Shown: in pieces, positions 13,870-22,882 of the stretch
How positions within the stretch are numbered: position 1 is the first letter of the stretch
Layout of the letters: each line of letters starts with the position of its first letter
Source of the DNA: Bacteroidales bacterium
GTDB taxonomy: Bacteria > Bacteroidota > Bacteroidia > Bacteroidales > UBA12077
Length of the DNA stretch: 23,222 nt
Direction: 5' to 3'
Assembly: GCA_003446015.1 (NCBI GenBank)
Contig: DMBU01000144.1
Span: 1 to 23,222, forward strand
The notes under the pieces: generated by a model
Database searches by the model: none
What the model was told of the DNA's origin: nothing
Seen by the model: the letters and a program-made list of their open reading frames with translations, nothing else
Program-made: the position numbers and the translations under genes

Positions 13870-15069
13870 TTAAGCTAATTTTTCAATAATAGCATCTGCC
13901 ATTTGTTGAGTCGAAGCAGCTCCTTTATGAATAACATCAGGACGACCAGTCATTTTCATCATGTCATACGTGCGTACTTTACCCTCAGCAATTACATCGG
14001 CAACCGCTTTACGAATTTTAGCTGCCATTGGCTTTTCTTCAATAAAATCTAACATAGCACATGCTGATTCGATCATTGCAATAGGATTAACAATAGATAC
14101 ATCATAATCAGCATATTTAGGTGCAGAGCCATGAGTAGGCTCAAAAACTGCTACTCCAGAATCAGGATTCATTTGTGCACTTGATGCAAAACCTAAACCA
14201 CCTATTAATCCTGCAAAACCATCAGAAACGATATCTCCAAACATATTACCGGCAACAATAACTCCATAATCTTCAGGATTTTTTGTTAACCACATCATTT
14301 GTGCGTCAATATTAGTATTCCAAAGCTCAATGTTTGGGTAATCAGCTTTTTGAATTTGTTGAGCCATCTTATACATCATACCAGATGTTTCACGAATAAC
14401 ATTTGGTTTTTCACAAAGTGTAACCGACTTATAACCATATTGTTTTGCATGTTCAAATGCAGCTCTCAGGATTCTTTCTGTTGCTTTTTTAGTGAAAATA
14501 CGTGTCGATACAGATATTTCTTCACGTGGTGTTTGTCCGAAGTTTTTAACAAATTTAGGATGTGTCATTAGTGCATGATAAACAGTATCAGGAGGATTAC
14601 TCCACTCAACACCACCATATAATCCTTCGGTATTTTGACGGAATATAACAGCGTCAACTGCAGGCTCTTCAATAGTATTGCTAGCACCACGACGAATAAA
14701 ATTCAATGGATTCCCAATGTATGATCTGCAAGGACGCATACAGATATCTAAATTAAAATGCTGACGTAAACCAACAATAGGGCTTGAATAAACCAGGCCT
14801 TTATCTTTTAATTCAGGAATCAACTCATTTGCAGCTTCATCTTTTGGTTTAGATGTAATTGCTCCAAATAAGCCAATTTTATGTTTTTCAAGTAAATCAA
14901 GTGTACGTTGTGGAAGAGGATTCCCTTCTTTACACCAGAATTCCCAACCTATATCGCCTTCTACATAATCAGCTTCAAAACCAGCAGCTTCCAAAACTCT
15001 TATTGTTTCATCTAATACTACTTTTCCGATACCATCTCCCGGCATCGATACTATTGTCCTTTTTGCCAT
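13870..15069 (-). CDS. Isocitrate/isopropylmalate dehydrogenase-family enzyme, probably isocitrate dehydrogenase
   Basis: A 399-residue beta-decarboxylating dehydrogenase. Family motifs: 'SMPGDGIGKVVLDE' at the N-terminus, 'GLRQHFNLDICMRPCRSY' (substrate arginines), 'IFRQNTEGLYGGVEW', the metal-binding signature 'NMFGDIVSDGFAGLIGGLGFA', and 'FEPTHGSAPKYADYD'. 'HGSAPKYA' carries the Lys-Tyr pair seen at the NADP site of E. coli isocitrate dehydrogenase, but the next residues differ and one extra residue is present before 'VNP', so cofactor preference stays open. Isocitrate is the likeliest substrate: there are no leu genes nearby and the length and 'GDIGWEFWCKEG' start match Bacteroidota enzymes annotated that way. 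It would work in the TCA cycle or glutamate supply. It stands alone on its strand, with the palindromic element just beyond its stop. Confidence 0.8.
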   Translation of the reverse strand: MAKRTIVSMPGDGIGKVVLDETIRVLEAAGFEADYVEGDIGWEFWCKEGNPLPQRTLDLLEKHKIGLFGAITSKPKDEAANELIPELKDKGLVYSSPIVGLRQHFNLDICMRPCRSYIGNPLNFIRRGASNTIEEPAVDAVIFRQNTEGLYGGVEWSNPPDTVYHALMTHPKFVKNFGQTPREEISVSTRIFTKKATERILRAAFEHAKQYGYKSVTLCEKPNVIRETSGMMYKMAQQIQKADYPNIELWNTNIDAQMMWLTKNPEDYGVIVAGNMFGDIVSDGFAGLIGGLGFASSAQMNPDSGVAVFEPTHGSAPKYADYDVSIVNPIAMIESACAMLDFIEEKPMAAKIRKAVADVIAEGKVRTYDMMKMTGRPDVIHKGAASTQQMADAIIEKLA

Positions 15070-15266
15070 GTTAACTTTTTTTTGATTTGGTTTTTAAATT
15101 TTTGATTTTAAAACATCGTAAAAATAGAATAAAATTTATTCAAACAAAATGATATATATTATTTTAGAGAATATCTTTTTAACATTTTTTATGATAAACA
15201 TATTCCAGATAGAACGTGGATTACAAATTGTTTAACAACATAATTTTTGAAATTACTATCAAAATT

Positions 15267-15297
15267 TTTGCGTGTTTTAGATTGTTTTGTATGTTTA
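15267..15297 (+). promoter_or_regulatory. Candidate promoter for the pepD-type gene
   Basis: TTTG at 15267-15270, 19 bases, then TATGTTTA at 15290-15297, one base off TAnnTTTG. It would give a 5' leader of about 40 bases. It lies in the 274-bp AT-rich divergent gap with the isocitrate dehydrogenase gene, in which I see no other feature. Confidence 0.35.
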
Positions 15298-15343
15298 CAA
15301 AAATTAAACAGAAAATAATAGTAATGATATAATCAATGAAGCA

Positions 15344-16804
15344 ATGAAAATACTAAGTGAATTAAATCCAAAAGTTGTTTGGGAATATTTTGAAGATATT
15401 TGTCAAATTCCTCGTCAATCGAAAAAAGAAGAAAAAATTATTCAATTTCTACTTGATTTTGGCAAAAAGAACAATCTTGATACCAAAAGAGATAAAATTG
15501 GGAACATCTTGATTTCGAAACCTGCGTCAAAAGGGATGGAAAATATTAAAACAGTGGTACTTCAAAGTCATATCGATATGGTTTGTGAAGCAAACGAAGG
15601 TACAAATCATAACTTTGAAACAGATCCTATTAAACCACGAATTGACGGAGAATGGGTTAAAGCTACAGGAACAACACTTGGAGCCGACGATGGCATTGGT
15701 GTCGCAGCTCAGATGGCCATTCTTACTTCAAAGGATATTGAACACGGACCTATTGAGTGTTTATTTACTGTCGATGAAGAAACAGGTTTAACAGGTGCGT
15801 TTGAATTACAACCCGGATTTTTTGAAGGAAAAATTCTAATTAACCTTGATTCCGAAGACGAAGGGGAACTATTCATTGGTTGTGCTGGAGGTATTGATAC
15901 TCTGGTAAATTTCATTTACGATGAAGAAAGCATTCCTGAAAATCATATTGGATTTAAAGTAAGTGTTAAAGGTTTAAATGGTGGTCATTCAGGCGATGAA
16001 ATAGATAAAGGACTTGGTAATTCGCTTAAAATAATGAATCGTTTCCTTTGGAATTGTTGCAATAAATTTGATATCCGAATTGGCAATTTTGAAGGAGGAA
16101 AAGCTCGAAATGCAATACCACGTGAAGCTTTTGCTCACATTACAGTTCATGCTGACGAGAAGACTGACTTATTAAATTATTTTAATGAATTTGCTCCTGC
16201 AGTAAAAAGTGAACTTTCAGTTACTGAACCTAACTTAGAGCTAAGTATTGAAGATGCTGATTTACCATCATTTGTTATTGACGAAGATGCTCAATTTGCT
16301 TTATTAAACAGCTTGTATGCTTGTCCACATGGAGTATATGCAATGAGCCAGGAAATTAAAGGATTAGTTGAGACATCAACCAATTTAGCATCGATCAAGT
16401 TCAATAAAGTAAACCAGATTTTTATTACAACAAGCCAGAGAAGTTCGGTTGATTCGGCAAAAAACGATATTGCAAGTAAAGTTGAAGCTGTTTTCCGTTT
16501 AGCAGGTGCTAAAGTAAAACATGGTGATGGATACCCGGGTTGGAGACCAAATACCAATTCTGATATCATGAAAATTACTGAAAAATCGTATGAAAAGTTA
16601 TTTGGAACCAGGCCTGTTGTGAGAGCTATTCATGCAGGATTAGAATGTGGGCTTTTCCTTGAAAAGTATCCATATCTGGATATGATCTCGTTTGGTCCTA
16701 CCATTAAAGGGGCACATACACCTGAAGAGAGAATTAACATTGAAACAACTGTTAAATTCTGGGGTCTGTTGCTTGATGTATTAAAAAATATTCCTAAAAA
16801 TTAG
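15344..16804 (+). CDS. pepD: Aminoacyl-histidine dipeptidase (M20C, PepD-like)
   Basis: A 486-residue cytoplasmic Xaa-His/non-specific dipeptidase of the M20C family, the same length as E. coli PepD (485). N-terminal 'PKVVWEYFEDICQIPRQSKKEEKI' is diagnostic. Metal and catalytic residues: H76-I-D78 in 'QSHIDMVCE', D115-D116 in 'TLGADDGIGVA', E145-E146 in 'VDEETGLTG', Asp in 'LINLDSEDEGELFIGCAGG', then 'HAGLECGLF' and the last His in 'IKGAHTPEERI'. A lid/dimer domain fills the middle (about 205-380). It digests dipeptides, including those with histidine, to free amino acids. Start ATG at 15344 is supported by the diagnostic N-terminus. Stop is TAG and a terminator follows within 30 bp. Confidence 0.94.
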   Translation: MKILSELNPKVVWEYFEDICQIPRQSKKEEKIIQFLLDFGKKNNLDTKRDKIGNILISKPASKGMENIKTVVLQSHIDMVCEANEGTNHNFETDPIKPRIDGEWVKATGTTLGADDGIGVAAQMAILTSKDIEHGPIECLFTVDEETGLTGAFELQPGFFEGKILINLDSEDEGELFIGCAGGIDTLVNFIYDEESIPENHIGFKVSVKGLNGGHSGDEIDKGLGNSLKIMNRFLWNCCNKFDIRIGNFEGGKARNAIPREAFAHITVHADEKTDLLNYFNEFAPAVKSELSVTEPNLELSIEDADLPSFVIDEDAQFALLNSLYACPHGVYAMSQEIKGLVETSTNLASIKFNKVNQIFITTSQRSSVDSAKNDIASKVEAVFRLAGAKVKHGDGYPGWRPNTNSDIMKITEKSYEKLFGTRPVVRAIHAGLECGLFLEKYPYLDMISFGPTIKGAHTPEERINIETTVKFWGLLLDVLKNIPKN

Positions 16805-16833
16805 ACTATACTAATTTTTGATTAATATTGTAT

Positions 16834-16863
16834 TCCTGTCTGTTTATTCAGGCAGGATTTTTT
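16834..16863 (+). terminator. Intrinsic terminator after pepD
   Basis: Stem TCCTGTCTG (16834-16842) pairs with CAGGCAGGA (16849-16857), 9 bp with one G-T pair and loop TTTATT, followed by six T (16858-16863). It begins 30 bp after the stop. Confidence 0.8.
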
Positions 16864-16921
16864 AATAAATCAAAAGAGATTCCGGTTCAAGCCAGTAATG
16901 ACCAAATAAGACTTTATTTTT

Positions 16922-17740
16922 ATGCTGCTAGCTATTTCGATAGATTTTTTAAAAGATGCAAATATCTACTCCCCTGGTATAATTGCATTACTAATTCTTG
17001 CCGGATTTATTGTAGGAATAATTAATACCATAGCAGGCAGCGGAACTGTTATCACTTATTCGCTTTTTATGATGTTAGGCCTGCCTGTAAACCTGGCCAA
17101 CGGAACAATTCGATTAGGTGTTATTATGCAAACCCTGGCATCTACATTAAGTTTTAGAAAGCATAAGGTACTGGATTGGAAAAAGGGTTTTAAACTGGCC
17201 TTACCTGTTGTTATCGGATCAGTAGTTGGAGCTCAAATAGCTGTTGAAATTAATGAAGCTGTTTTCGAGAAAATATTGGCAGGAATTCTTTTAATAATGC
17301 TCGTATTTATTTTTTACAAACCCGAACGATGGCTAAAAGATCAGGTTCATAAGATTCAAAGTAAACCCTCAATTGTTCAGTTATTACTTTTCTTTCTTAT
17401 TGGAATTTACGGAGGATTTATTCACATTGGTGTTGGAATATTTATGCTTTCGGTTTTGGTATTAAATGCCGGTTACGATTTAGTAAAAGCCAATGCTATT
17501 AAGGTAATGACAGTTCTTTTATATAGTCCGTTTGCCTTAGCCGTTTTTATGGTGAATGATCAGGTTCATTATGGAATGGGATTAATTGCCGCTATTGGGA
17601 ATGTATTTGGAGGAATAGTGGGTTCAAGAATGGCAATAAGCTGGGGAAATAATTTTGTGCGTTGGGTATTGATTGTAGTTATTGTTTTTTTTAGTGCTTA
17701 TTTGTTAGATATTCCCGAACTAGTAAAAAGGGTATTTTAA
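16922..17740 (+). CDS. TSUP (TauE/SafE)-family permease
   Basis: A 272-residue membrane protein with about eight hydrophobic segments. It has the two-repeat TSUP layout: the first half opens with 'AGFIVGIINTIAGSGTVITYSLFMMLGLP.NLANGT', a variant of the family's G-x-x-G/S-G-x-G motif and substrate loop. The second half starts 'LLLFFLIGIYGGFIHIGVGIFMLSVLVLNAGYDLVKANAIKV' with the matching pattern, and the end reads 'GNVFGGIVGSRMAISWGNNFVRWVLIVVIVFFSAYLL'. Family members move sulfite, sulfonates, thiosulfate or other organic anions; the substrate is unknown here. The ATG at 16922 is chosen because hydrophobic sequence begins directly after it. No sulfur-metabolism gene is adjacent. Confidence 0.85.
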   Translation: MLLAISIDFLKDANIYSPGIIALLILAGFIVGIINTIAGSGTVITYSLFMMLGLPVNLANGTIRLGVIMQTLASTLSFRKHKVLDWKKGFKLALPVVIGSVVGAQIAVEINEAVFEKILAGILLIMLVFIFYKPERWLKDQVHKIQSKPSIVQLLLFFLIGIYGGFIHIGVGIFMLSVLVLNAGYDLVKANAIKVMTVLLYSPFALAVFMVNDQVHYGMGLIAAIGNVFGGIVGSRMAISWGNNFVRWVLIVVIVFFSAYLLDIPELVKRVF

Positions 17741-17770
17741 TCAAGCAATTCCAATTTCTCAAATTATCAT

Positions 17771-18055
17771 CTACTGTCCACCTAAACAAGTACCGAAAAT
17801 ACCGACAGCAAGTTCTGCCCAAATCACAATTAAAAATAACAAAAGCACAGCACAAGCAACAATTCGATACCTGATATTGCGAATCTTCCTAATTGCAATC
17901 TCACACATTATACCAGCACCAAGCAATAAAATTCCTGCAAGAATAAAATCAAACAAAGTCCAGTTTACTTCATCTGTTATCTGCATTGCTACAAATGGGA
18001 TGAGTAATACAAATGCTGTCACAAGCACAATGATAGTAAGTCTTTTCTTTTGCAT
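17771..18055 (-). CDS. Small membrane protein, three predicted helices
   Basis: A 94-residue hypothetical protein with three hydrophobic stretches (about 5-25, 33-53 and 64-87) separated by short charged loops ('QITDEVNWT', 'IRKIRNIRYR'). The central 'NWTLFDFILAGILLLGAGIMCEIAIRKI' resembles short Bacteroidota membrane proteins of unknown function. It ends 'GIFGTCLGGQ' and stops with TAG. It lies 39 bp downstream of the histidine kinase on the same strand, so the pair may be co-transcribed. The protein could be an accessory to the kinase, but that is only a guess from position. Confidence 0.65.
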   Translation of the reverse strand: MQKKRLTIIVLVTAFVLLIPFVAMQITDEVNWTLFDFILAGILLLGAGIMCEIAIRKIRNIRYRIVACAVLLLFLIVIWAELAVGIFGTCLGGQ

Positions 18056-18094
18056 AATGATTAAAATTAGAGCTTAATTACCCTTGATGATCTT

Positions 18095-19336
18095 TTAAAT
18101 TGTAAGTTCAAATTTAGTTCCTTTACCAATCTCGCTCTGCACATGAACCATAACATTATTTTTCTCAAGAAAATCTTTGGTTAAAAATAATCCTAAACCT
18201 GAACTCTCTCCAGTTGTTTCCGCAAACTGATGGGCCCCGGAATAAGAAAACAAATTTTCTTTAGTCGTTTTATCCATGCCAATTCCTGTATCTTCTATTG
18301 AAATAATGGTACGATTTCCTTTTTTACTAATTTGTATACTAATTTTACCCTGGTTTTTATTAAACTTAATTGCATTTGAAAGAATATTCCGCAGTGAAGT
18401 CCTAAGCATGTTCTCATCCGCAAATACCATGATATTTTTATCATCATAGTCTTGGATAAGCTCTAAGTTTTTCATTTTGATAGATAACTTAAAAAATGAT
18501 ATCAAGCTATCCATCATTTCAACAAGGTTAAATTGTTTTTTTTCAGGATCTAATTGAAGCAAATCATTTTTTGACCAACTCAACAGATTTTCTAAAACCA
18601 TAAAAGCAGAGTTGGTCATATGATTTAATGAAATTAAGTCTCTTTTTAATTTCTTTCTTTCATATGTATCATATTTGTCGATCATTAATTTTAAAAATTC
18701 ATTTAATGTTCCAATACCACCTCGCACATCATGCGATATTAATGACAAAAACCTTGTCTTTATACTACTACTTTCTTCCAGATTTTTGTTCAATTCTTCT
18801 AACTCAAGTTTAGAAAGTATGATTTGCAAATCTGATTCAATGTGAGTTTTTGTTAGGTACAAAAGTTTTTTAAAATTATCGTTGTAATTGTTTTCTTTAT
18901 TATCAAGTAAACAAACCGTACCAAATACTTTTCCATCGGGCCAGTTAATTGGATAACCAAGGTAAGAAATCATATTAATGTCGACATCAGGATTGTTTTT
19001 TCCCCATACAAGGCTTTTTGTTGCATCCGGAATGAGTAATTCTTCTTGTGTACCAATAACTGTTTCACAATATAATCCATAAATAAGTTCTGCTGTTTCT
19101 CCAACATGATATGGATTTCCATTGGTTTTGCTTTTTAAAAAAACTTCAATGGTGTCTTCATTTAATCTCATTATTAAACCAGATGGGACATTAACAATTT
19201 TAGCAACTGTATCCAATAACAATTGCCATTTATCAGTAATTAATGAAAAGATCTCAGGTTTTATATCCGAACTTATCGAGACTAGTTTTGTTTCTTTTGT
19301 CTCTCGAATTGTAATTTTTGATTTTTTCTCATTCAT
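18095..19336 (-). CDS. GAF-domain sensor histidine kinase
   Basis: A 413-residue soluble sensor kinase with no membrane segment. An N-terminal GAF domain spans about 30-172 ('LLLDTVAKIVNVPSGLIMRL', 'SYLGYPINWPDGKVFGTVCLLD'), then a coiled-coil linker (about 172-192), then the HisKA helix with phospho-acceptor H202 in 'SLISHDVRGGIGTL'. The catalytic domain has the N-box 'NILSNAIKFN', G1 'DTGIGMDK' and G2 'SSGLGLFLTKDFLEK', ending 'SEIGKGTKFELTI'. The H-box is followed by R-G-G instead of the common R-x-P, an unusual but known variant. No response regulator is next to it, so it is an orphan kinase whose partner lies elsewhere. The GAF ligand is unknown; the cytoplasmic location is inferred from the lack of TM helices. 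Confidence 0.9.
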   Translation of the reverse strand: MNEKKSKITIRETKETKLVSISSDIKPEIFSLITDKWQLLLDTVAKIVNVPSGLIMRLNEDTIEVFLKSKTNGNPYHVGETAELIYGLYCETVIGTQEELLIPDATKSLVWGKNNPDVDINMISYLGYPINWPDGKVFGTVCLLDNKENNYNDNFKKLLYLTKTHIESDLQIILSKLELEELNKNLEESSSIKTRFLSLISHDVRGGIGTLNEFLKLMIDKYDTYERKKLKRDLISLNHMTNSAFMVLENLLSWSKNDLLQLDPEKKQFNLVEMMDSLISFFKLSIKMKNLELIQDYDDKNIMVFADENMLRTSLRNILSNAIKFNKNQGKISIQISKKGNRTIISIEDTGIGMDKTTKENLFSYSGAHQFAETTGESSGLGLFLTKDFLEKNNVMVHVQSEIGKGTKFELTI

Positions 19337-19431
19337 TTTACTAACAATTTAATTAGCCATAAAAATCTTTGGGTTTAAAATCTTACATGTTCTAATAGTA
19401 ATTGTGATTGTCAATCATTTAACAACTTTAC

Positions 19432-19439
19432 TAAGATAA
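19432..19439 (-). promoter_or_regulatory. Candidate promoter box for the histidine kinase
   Basis: On the minus strand TATCTTAG, one base off TAnnTTTG, about 95 bases upstream of the kinase start. It is part of an 18-bp sequence (19422-19439) that recurs with one mismatch at 21691-21708, again upstream of a minus-strand gene. Confidence 0.3.
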
Positions 19440-19577
19440 GGCAATGACAGCAAACATTCAACCTTTCGAAGCATTCCTGCAATCATAAGGATTCCGAAAC
19501 TGATGAGAAAAACCCTGTTTTTATTATGGTTTGTTGTAAGCAGAGTTTCATGATGTTTTGTTCTCAAATTAAACAAA

Positions 19578-19943
19578 TTAAACGACTCTCAATATTTTCT
19601 CCATTTTACGTCCTTTCGCTAATTCATCAACCAACTTATCCAGATATCTTATTTGTTGTGTTAATGGATTTGTGATTTCTTCTACCCGATATCCGCATAT
19701 TACACCAGTAATCAAGTGAGCATTGTCATTTAACTTCGCATTTTGAAAGAATTGCGTAAAATTCACATTCTCCTTGATGAGTTCTTGAAGCTTATTATCA
19801 TCATAACCAGTCAGCCACTCAATTACCTGATGCAATTCTTCCTTTTTTCGTCCCTTCTTCTCAACTTTTGCGAGATAGTGTGGATAAACAGATGCAAATG
19901 TTATTTTCGCCATTTGCTCATTGTGTTTGTCTGTTGTTTTCAT
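19578..19943 (-). CDS. DUF2200-family protein
   Basis: A 121-residue protein matching the DUF2200 pattern: 'ITFASVYPHYLAKVEKKGRKKEELHQVIEWLTGYD' in the N-terminal half, then 'FTQFFQNAKLNDNAHLITGVICGYRVEEITNPLTQQIRYLDKLVDELAKGR', which is almost the complete family signature. Function is unknown. It follows the DUF1801 gene on the same strand after only 8 bp, so the two are co-transcribed. These two families are often found in lists of small proteins of unknown function. No catalytic motif can be identified. Confidence 0.85.
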   Translation of the reverse strand: MKTTDKHNEQMAKITFASVYPHYLAKVEKKGRKKEELHQVIEWLTGYDDNKLQELIKENVNFTQFFQNAKLNDNAHLITGVICGYRVEEITNPLTQQIRYLDKLVDELAKGRKMEKILRVV

Positions 19944-19951
19944 ACATTAAA

Positions 19952-20323
19952 TTACATGATTAAAAGTCTCATTCTGAATTCAATCATTCTTTTTATCAAG
20001 TCGGTTGGAATTGGTTTATCTATTGGGAATTGAACAGAACCCTTACCTTTTTTGTACTCATTCAATTCATTATCGAATTTTTCCATAGTTGTTGGGTGCG
20101 GATATAATCCAACATGTTTTTTATATCCTGCGATCATTATCTGTTGTTCTCTTTTCCCATCTTCAGTCAAAGCGTAAGCAGGAATATTATAGTTTATAAG
20201 TTCAGTAGCATTTGGAACAACTTCAATGATGCATTTTTTTAACTCAATCAGAGCATTTTTAACTTGTTCAGGTTGAGCGTTGAAATATTCTTCAACAGTT
20301 TTATATTGATTTGATTCACTCAT
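19952..20323 (-). CDS. DUF1801-family (YdhG/iron-chaperone-like) protein
   Basis: A 123-residue DUF1801 protein. Visible signature: 'VEEYFNAQPEQVKNALIELKKCIIEVVPNATELINYNIPAYAL' followed by 'QIMIAGYKKHVGLYPHP' and 'KGKGSVQFPIDKPIPTDLIKRMIEFRM'. The family has the frataxin-like fold of Bacillus YdhG and was linked to iron handling, but most members are uncharacterised. It is the first gene of a two-gene unit with the DUF2200 gene. The 192 bp upstream separate it from the S41 protease gene and show nothing I can name. Confidence 0.85.
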   Translation of the reverse strand: MSESNQYKTVEEYFNAQPEQVKNALIELKKCIIEVVPNATELINYNIPAYALTEDGKREQQIMIAGYKKHVGLYPHPTTMEKFDNELNEYKKGKGSVQFPIDKPIPTDLIKRMIEFRMRLLIM

Positions 20324-20515
20324 AATCGGTTTCTGTTAAGATTTTCATCTAATCATTATCTGAACATACATACACGAATTGTTTATATTTATATAACATC
20401 ACAATTCCAGTTTTTTTGTAAAGAAACAGTTAGGGGATGCATTAAACTTAAACAAATTTAGGTATTAAAATGTTTTTTCGAAGAATCATTTTCAACTACA
20501 ATATCAATACTTTTA

Positions 20516-21571
20516 CTACTCTTTTATTTTATGATTTAGCATTTCAATTGCTTTGTCAATAACAGGGTCTGATTTTCTTGTAATATCTTCTTGCGAATTT
20601 AGTATCTTATAATCTGGGTCGATACCAATTTCTTCATAATTAATCATTGCAGATGAAAAATATTGCTGATGAGATAATGTAACAACCCAATCATTTGGTA
20701 ATTTGAAAACAAACATGTCAGATAATATACCCTGAGTATTATCTCCTATAACAGTTACATTAGGGAGTTCTTTCATTGCAATAACAAATATTTCTGCTGC
20801 ACTGGCAGTCAAGTCGCTAGTTAATAATACAATTGGCCTGGTAAACTGATTTTTCCCTAAAGGTTCTAAATACCATGTTTCCAATTTAGAAAATTCATTT
20901 GTTCCTTTTATTCTTGTTTTTTTATAATGTCCAACTCTTTTTTTATCAGTAAATCTTCCCGCTATTTTATACGAGATAACATCTCTTCCACCACCATTAA
21001 ATCTCAAATCAATTATTATTCCATCCAAATTTATAAATTCATCAATGGCTAAGTTGGCTGCTTTATAATTATTAAACATTCCATTCATTGACAAATAACC
21101 GTATTTTTCAGATTTGCAGTATTTAATTGCACTTGCATCTTTAGCCCTTACAGTTTTGGGATTTGAAAAATTATTATTTATTAAAGTTGTATCAATTAAA
21201 CTTAAGAGGTGAGACATATTGGGAAATTCTTCCTGCAAGTAAACCGGGTATGGTCTATCACTTTTCTTTAAAACAGACTTATCTCTGCCATATTGAGTTA
21301 TAGAAACGTGACCATCTTTCAGTTCGCTTAGCATATTACTGCAAATATCAAAAAGCTCATCACTCGTTGTTTCTAAAGTAACAAGGGGTCTATATTTATT
21401 ATAAATTTCGGTCCAGTCAACTGCTTTTAATTCAAAATTTGCATATCGGTCATTAAATTCCAACCATAACTTTTCAAAGTTATAAATAGGATTCATTTTT
21501 TGGTTTTGGGCACTAATACGATTTCCAACTGAAAAGCATATCAAAAAAATAGTTATTATCTTTTTGGTCAT
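20516..21571 (-). CDS. Secreted S41-family peptidase
   Basis: A 351-residue tail-specific-protease-like (S41) enzyme. A signal peptide (about 1-21, 'KKIITIFLICFSVGNRISA') implies export. The core shows 'SELKDGHVSI' (His88), 'KYGYLSMNGMF', 'LDGIIIDLRFNGGGRDVISYKI', and the nucleophile S257 in 'LTASAAEIFVIAM', then 'GDNTQGILSDMFVFKLPNDWVVTLSHQQYFS'. There is no PDZ domain and no lysine at the place where CtpA-type members have the Ser-Lys dyad ('NTQGILSD'), so it fits the tricorn/IRBP-like subgroup with a Ser-Glu-His arrangement. The substrate is unknown. Stop is TAG. A -7-like box lies about 130 bases upstream. Confidence 0.85.
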   Translation of the reverse strand: MTKKIITIFLICFSVGNRISAQNQKMNPIYNFEKLWLEFNDRYANFELKAVDWTEIYNKYRPLVTLETTSDELFDICSNMLSELKDGHVSITQYGRDKSVLKKSDRPYPVYLQEEFPNMSHLLSLIDTTLINNNFSNPKTVRAKDASAIKYCKSEKYGYLSMNGMFNNYKAANLAIDEFINLDGIIIDLRFNGGGRDVISYKIAGRFTDKKRVGHYKKTRIKGTNEFSKLETWYLEPLGKNQFTRPIVLLTSDLTASAAEIFVIAMKELPNVTVIGDNTQGILSDMFVFKLPNDWVVTLSHQQYFSSAMINYEEIGIDPDYKILNSQEDITRKSDPVIDKAIEMLNHKIKE

Positions 21572-21699
21572 AATTTTATAATTTTTACTTTAGTACTGAA
21601 TTGATTATAATTCTTATTATAAGACATAATAAATTGGTAAAAAGTTACAATTTTTTTTTGTTCTTTGCCCGTTTCAGTATCACTCGTTGGACAACTTTA

Positions 21700-21707
21700 C
21701 AAAGATA
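21700..21707 (-). promoter_or_regulatory. Candidate -7 box for the S41 peptidase gene
   Basis: On the minus strand TATCTTTG, an exact TAnnTTTG match, about 130 bases upstream of the S41 start. No TTTG is seen 19-21 bases further upstream, so the call is weak. It sits in the 18-bp sequence shared with 19422-19439. Confidence 0.3.
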
Positions 21708-21772
21708 ATATTCTTGTCTGAAGGCAGGATGTCAACAAACTAGCAAAACCCCACATGCTCTAGAACGCCGAA

Positions 21773-22882
21773 TTATATCAATGTCAATAAATAGCCTATC
21801 AATGCTCCGCCAATAACAATAAATGCACTGTTCATTTTTTTAAAGACAAAAACAGCAATAATGCTCAATACCGCAATTAAAATTGTCCTCCAATCGGTTA
21901 AGGTGTCTTTTCCCATCTCCACACCAATGGCTACAATTACCGCAACTGCTGCAATATTCACAGCGTCTAAAAATGTTGCAAAGATTTTCGATTTTCGCAT
22001 CTTTGGAATGAGTGGGTTCAGAAGAGCAACAAAAATAAAAGAAGGAAGAAAAATCCCAACAGTCGCTGCTATTGCTCCCCAAAATCCGTTCAACTGCCAA
22101 CCGATAAATGTTGCCGTAGATAAAACGGGTCCGGGCGTAAATTGTCCAACTGCTACAGCATCTATTAATTCTTGTCGTGTCAGCAAACCTGTACTAACCA
22201 ATTCTGCGTCTAAATAAGCAAATAATACATAACCGCTTCCATAGAGTAACGCGCCTACTTTAAAAAAGATCCAGAGAATTTTCAGTGTACTTGCTGATAC
22301 TGTTACTTGCAGTAAAACAAGAGGAGTAAAACTGTTTAAATTATTTTTTGAGTTACGGATGAAGTACCAAACCAAACCAAGAAAGCCACAAGCAAACAAG
22401 GCTAAAATTTCGTGTACCCCAAGCAAACAGGCAATCAATGTTAGTGTTCCCAAAATTCCGAGCTCTACATTTTTTAGTGCTTTTTTTCCAAGTCGGTAAA
22501 CTGCTCCAAGAATAATGGCAATTACAGCTGATTTTATGCCATAAATGAAAGGTTCAACTTGTGGTAATTGTCCGTACTGCTGATATAACCACGCAAAAAC
22601 CATTGTAATAATAACCGCAGGAAATACGAAACAAGCACCTGCGACAATCAATCCTTTCCAACCTGCTCTTTCGTGTCCGCAGTGCATGGTCATTTCCGTG
22701 GAATTTGGACCCGGAATTAAGTTGGTAGCACCTACCAAATCAAGAAAATGTTGGTGGGTCATCCACTTTCTTTTTTTTACTACTTCATCTTCCATCATTG
22801 CAATATGAGCTGCAGGACCGCCAAAAGCAATACTTCCTAGCTTGAGAAATAGTAAAGCAACTTCTTTTAAATTTTTAGCCAT
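21773..22882 (-). CDS. chrA: Chromate transporter (CHR family)
   Basis: A 369-residue two-domain CHR-superfamily membrane protein. The first CHR domain starts 'FLKLGSIAFGGPAAHIAMMEDEVVKKRKWM' and has 'LIPGPNSTEMTM'; the second starts 'FFKVGALLYGSGYVLFAYLDAELV' with 'AVGQFTPGPVLSTATFIGW'. About ten to twelve hydrophobic segments follow the family plan. CHR proteins expel chromate, and the length of about 370-400 is normal for bidomain members. Without a chrB or other metal-resistance gene nearby, the true substrate is uncertain. Its ATG overlaps the end of the upstream doxX frame by 16 bp, which indicates translational coupling. Confidence 0.88.
   Translation of the reverse strand: MAKNLKEVALLFLKLGSIAFGGPAAHIAMMEDEVVKKRKWMTHQHFLDLVGATNLIPGPNSTEMTMHCGHERAGWKGLIVAGACFVFPAVIITMVFAWLYQQYGQLPQVEPFIYGIKSAVIAIILGAVYRLGKKALKNVELGILGTLTLIACLLGVHEILALFACGFLGLVWYFIRNSKNNLNSFTPLVLLQVTVSASTLKILWIFFKVGALLYGSGYVLFAYLDAELVSTGLLTRQELIDAVAVGQFTPGPVLSTATFIGWQLNGFWGAIAATVGIFLPSFIFVALLNPLIPKMRKSKIFATFLDAVNIAAVAVIVAIGVEMGKDTLTDWRTILIAVLSIIAVFVFKKMNSAFIVIGGALIGYLLTLI

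Noticed and set aside
19415..19577. Minus-strand open stretch ending near 19415 (…FGILMIAGMLRKVECLLSLP…)
   Set aside because: About 55 codons without a good start, opening right after a stop and overlapping the end of the DUF2200 gene; it could be a gene remnant or repeat, but no homology is recognised.
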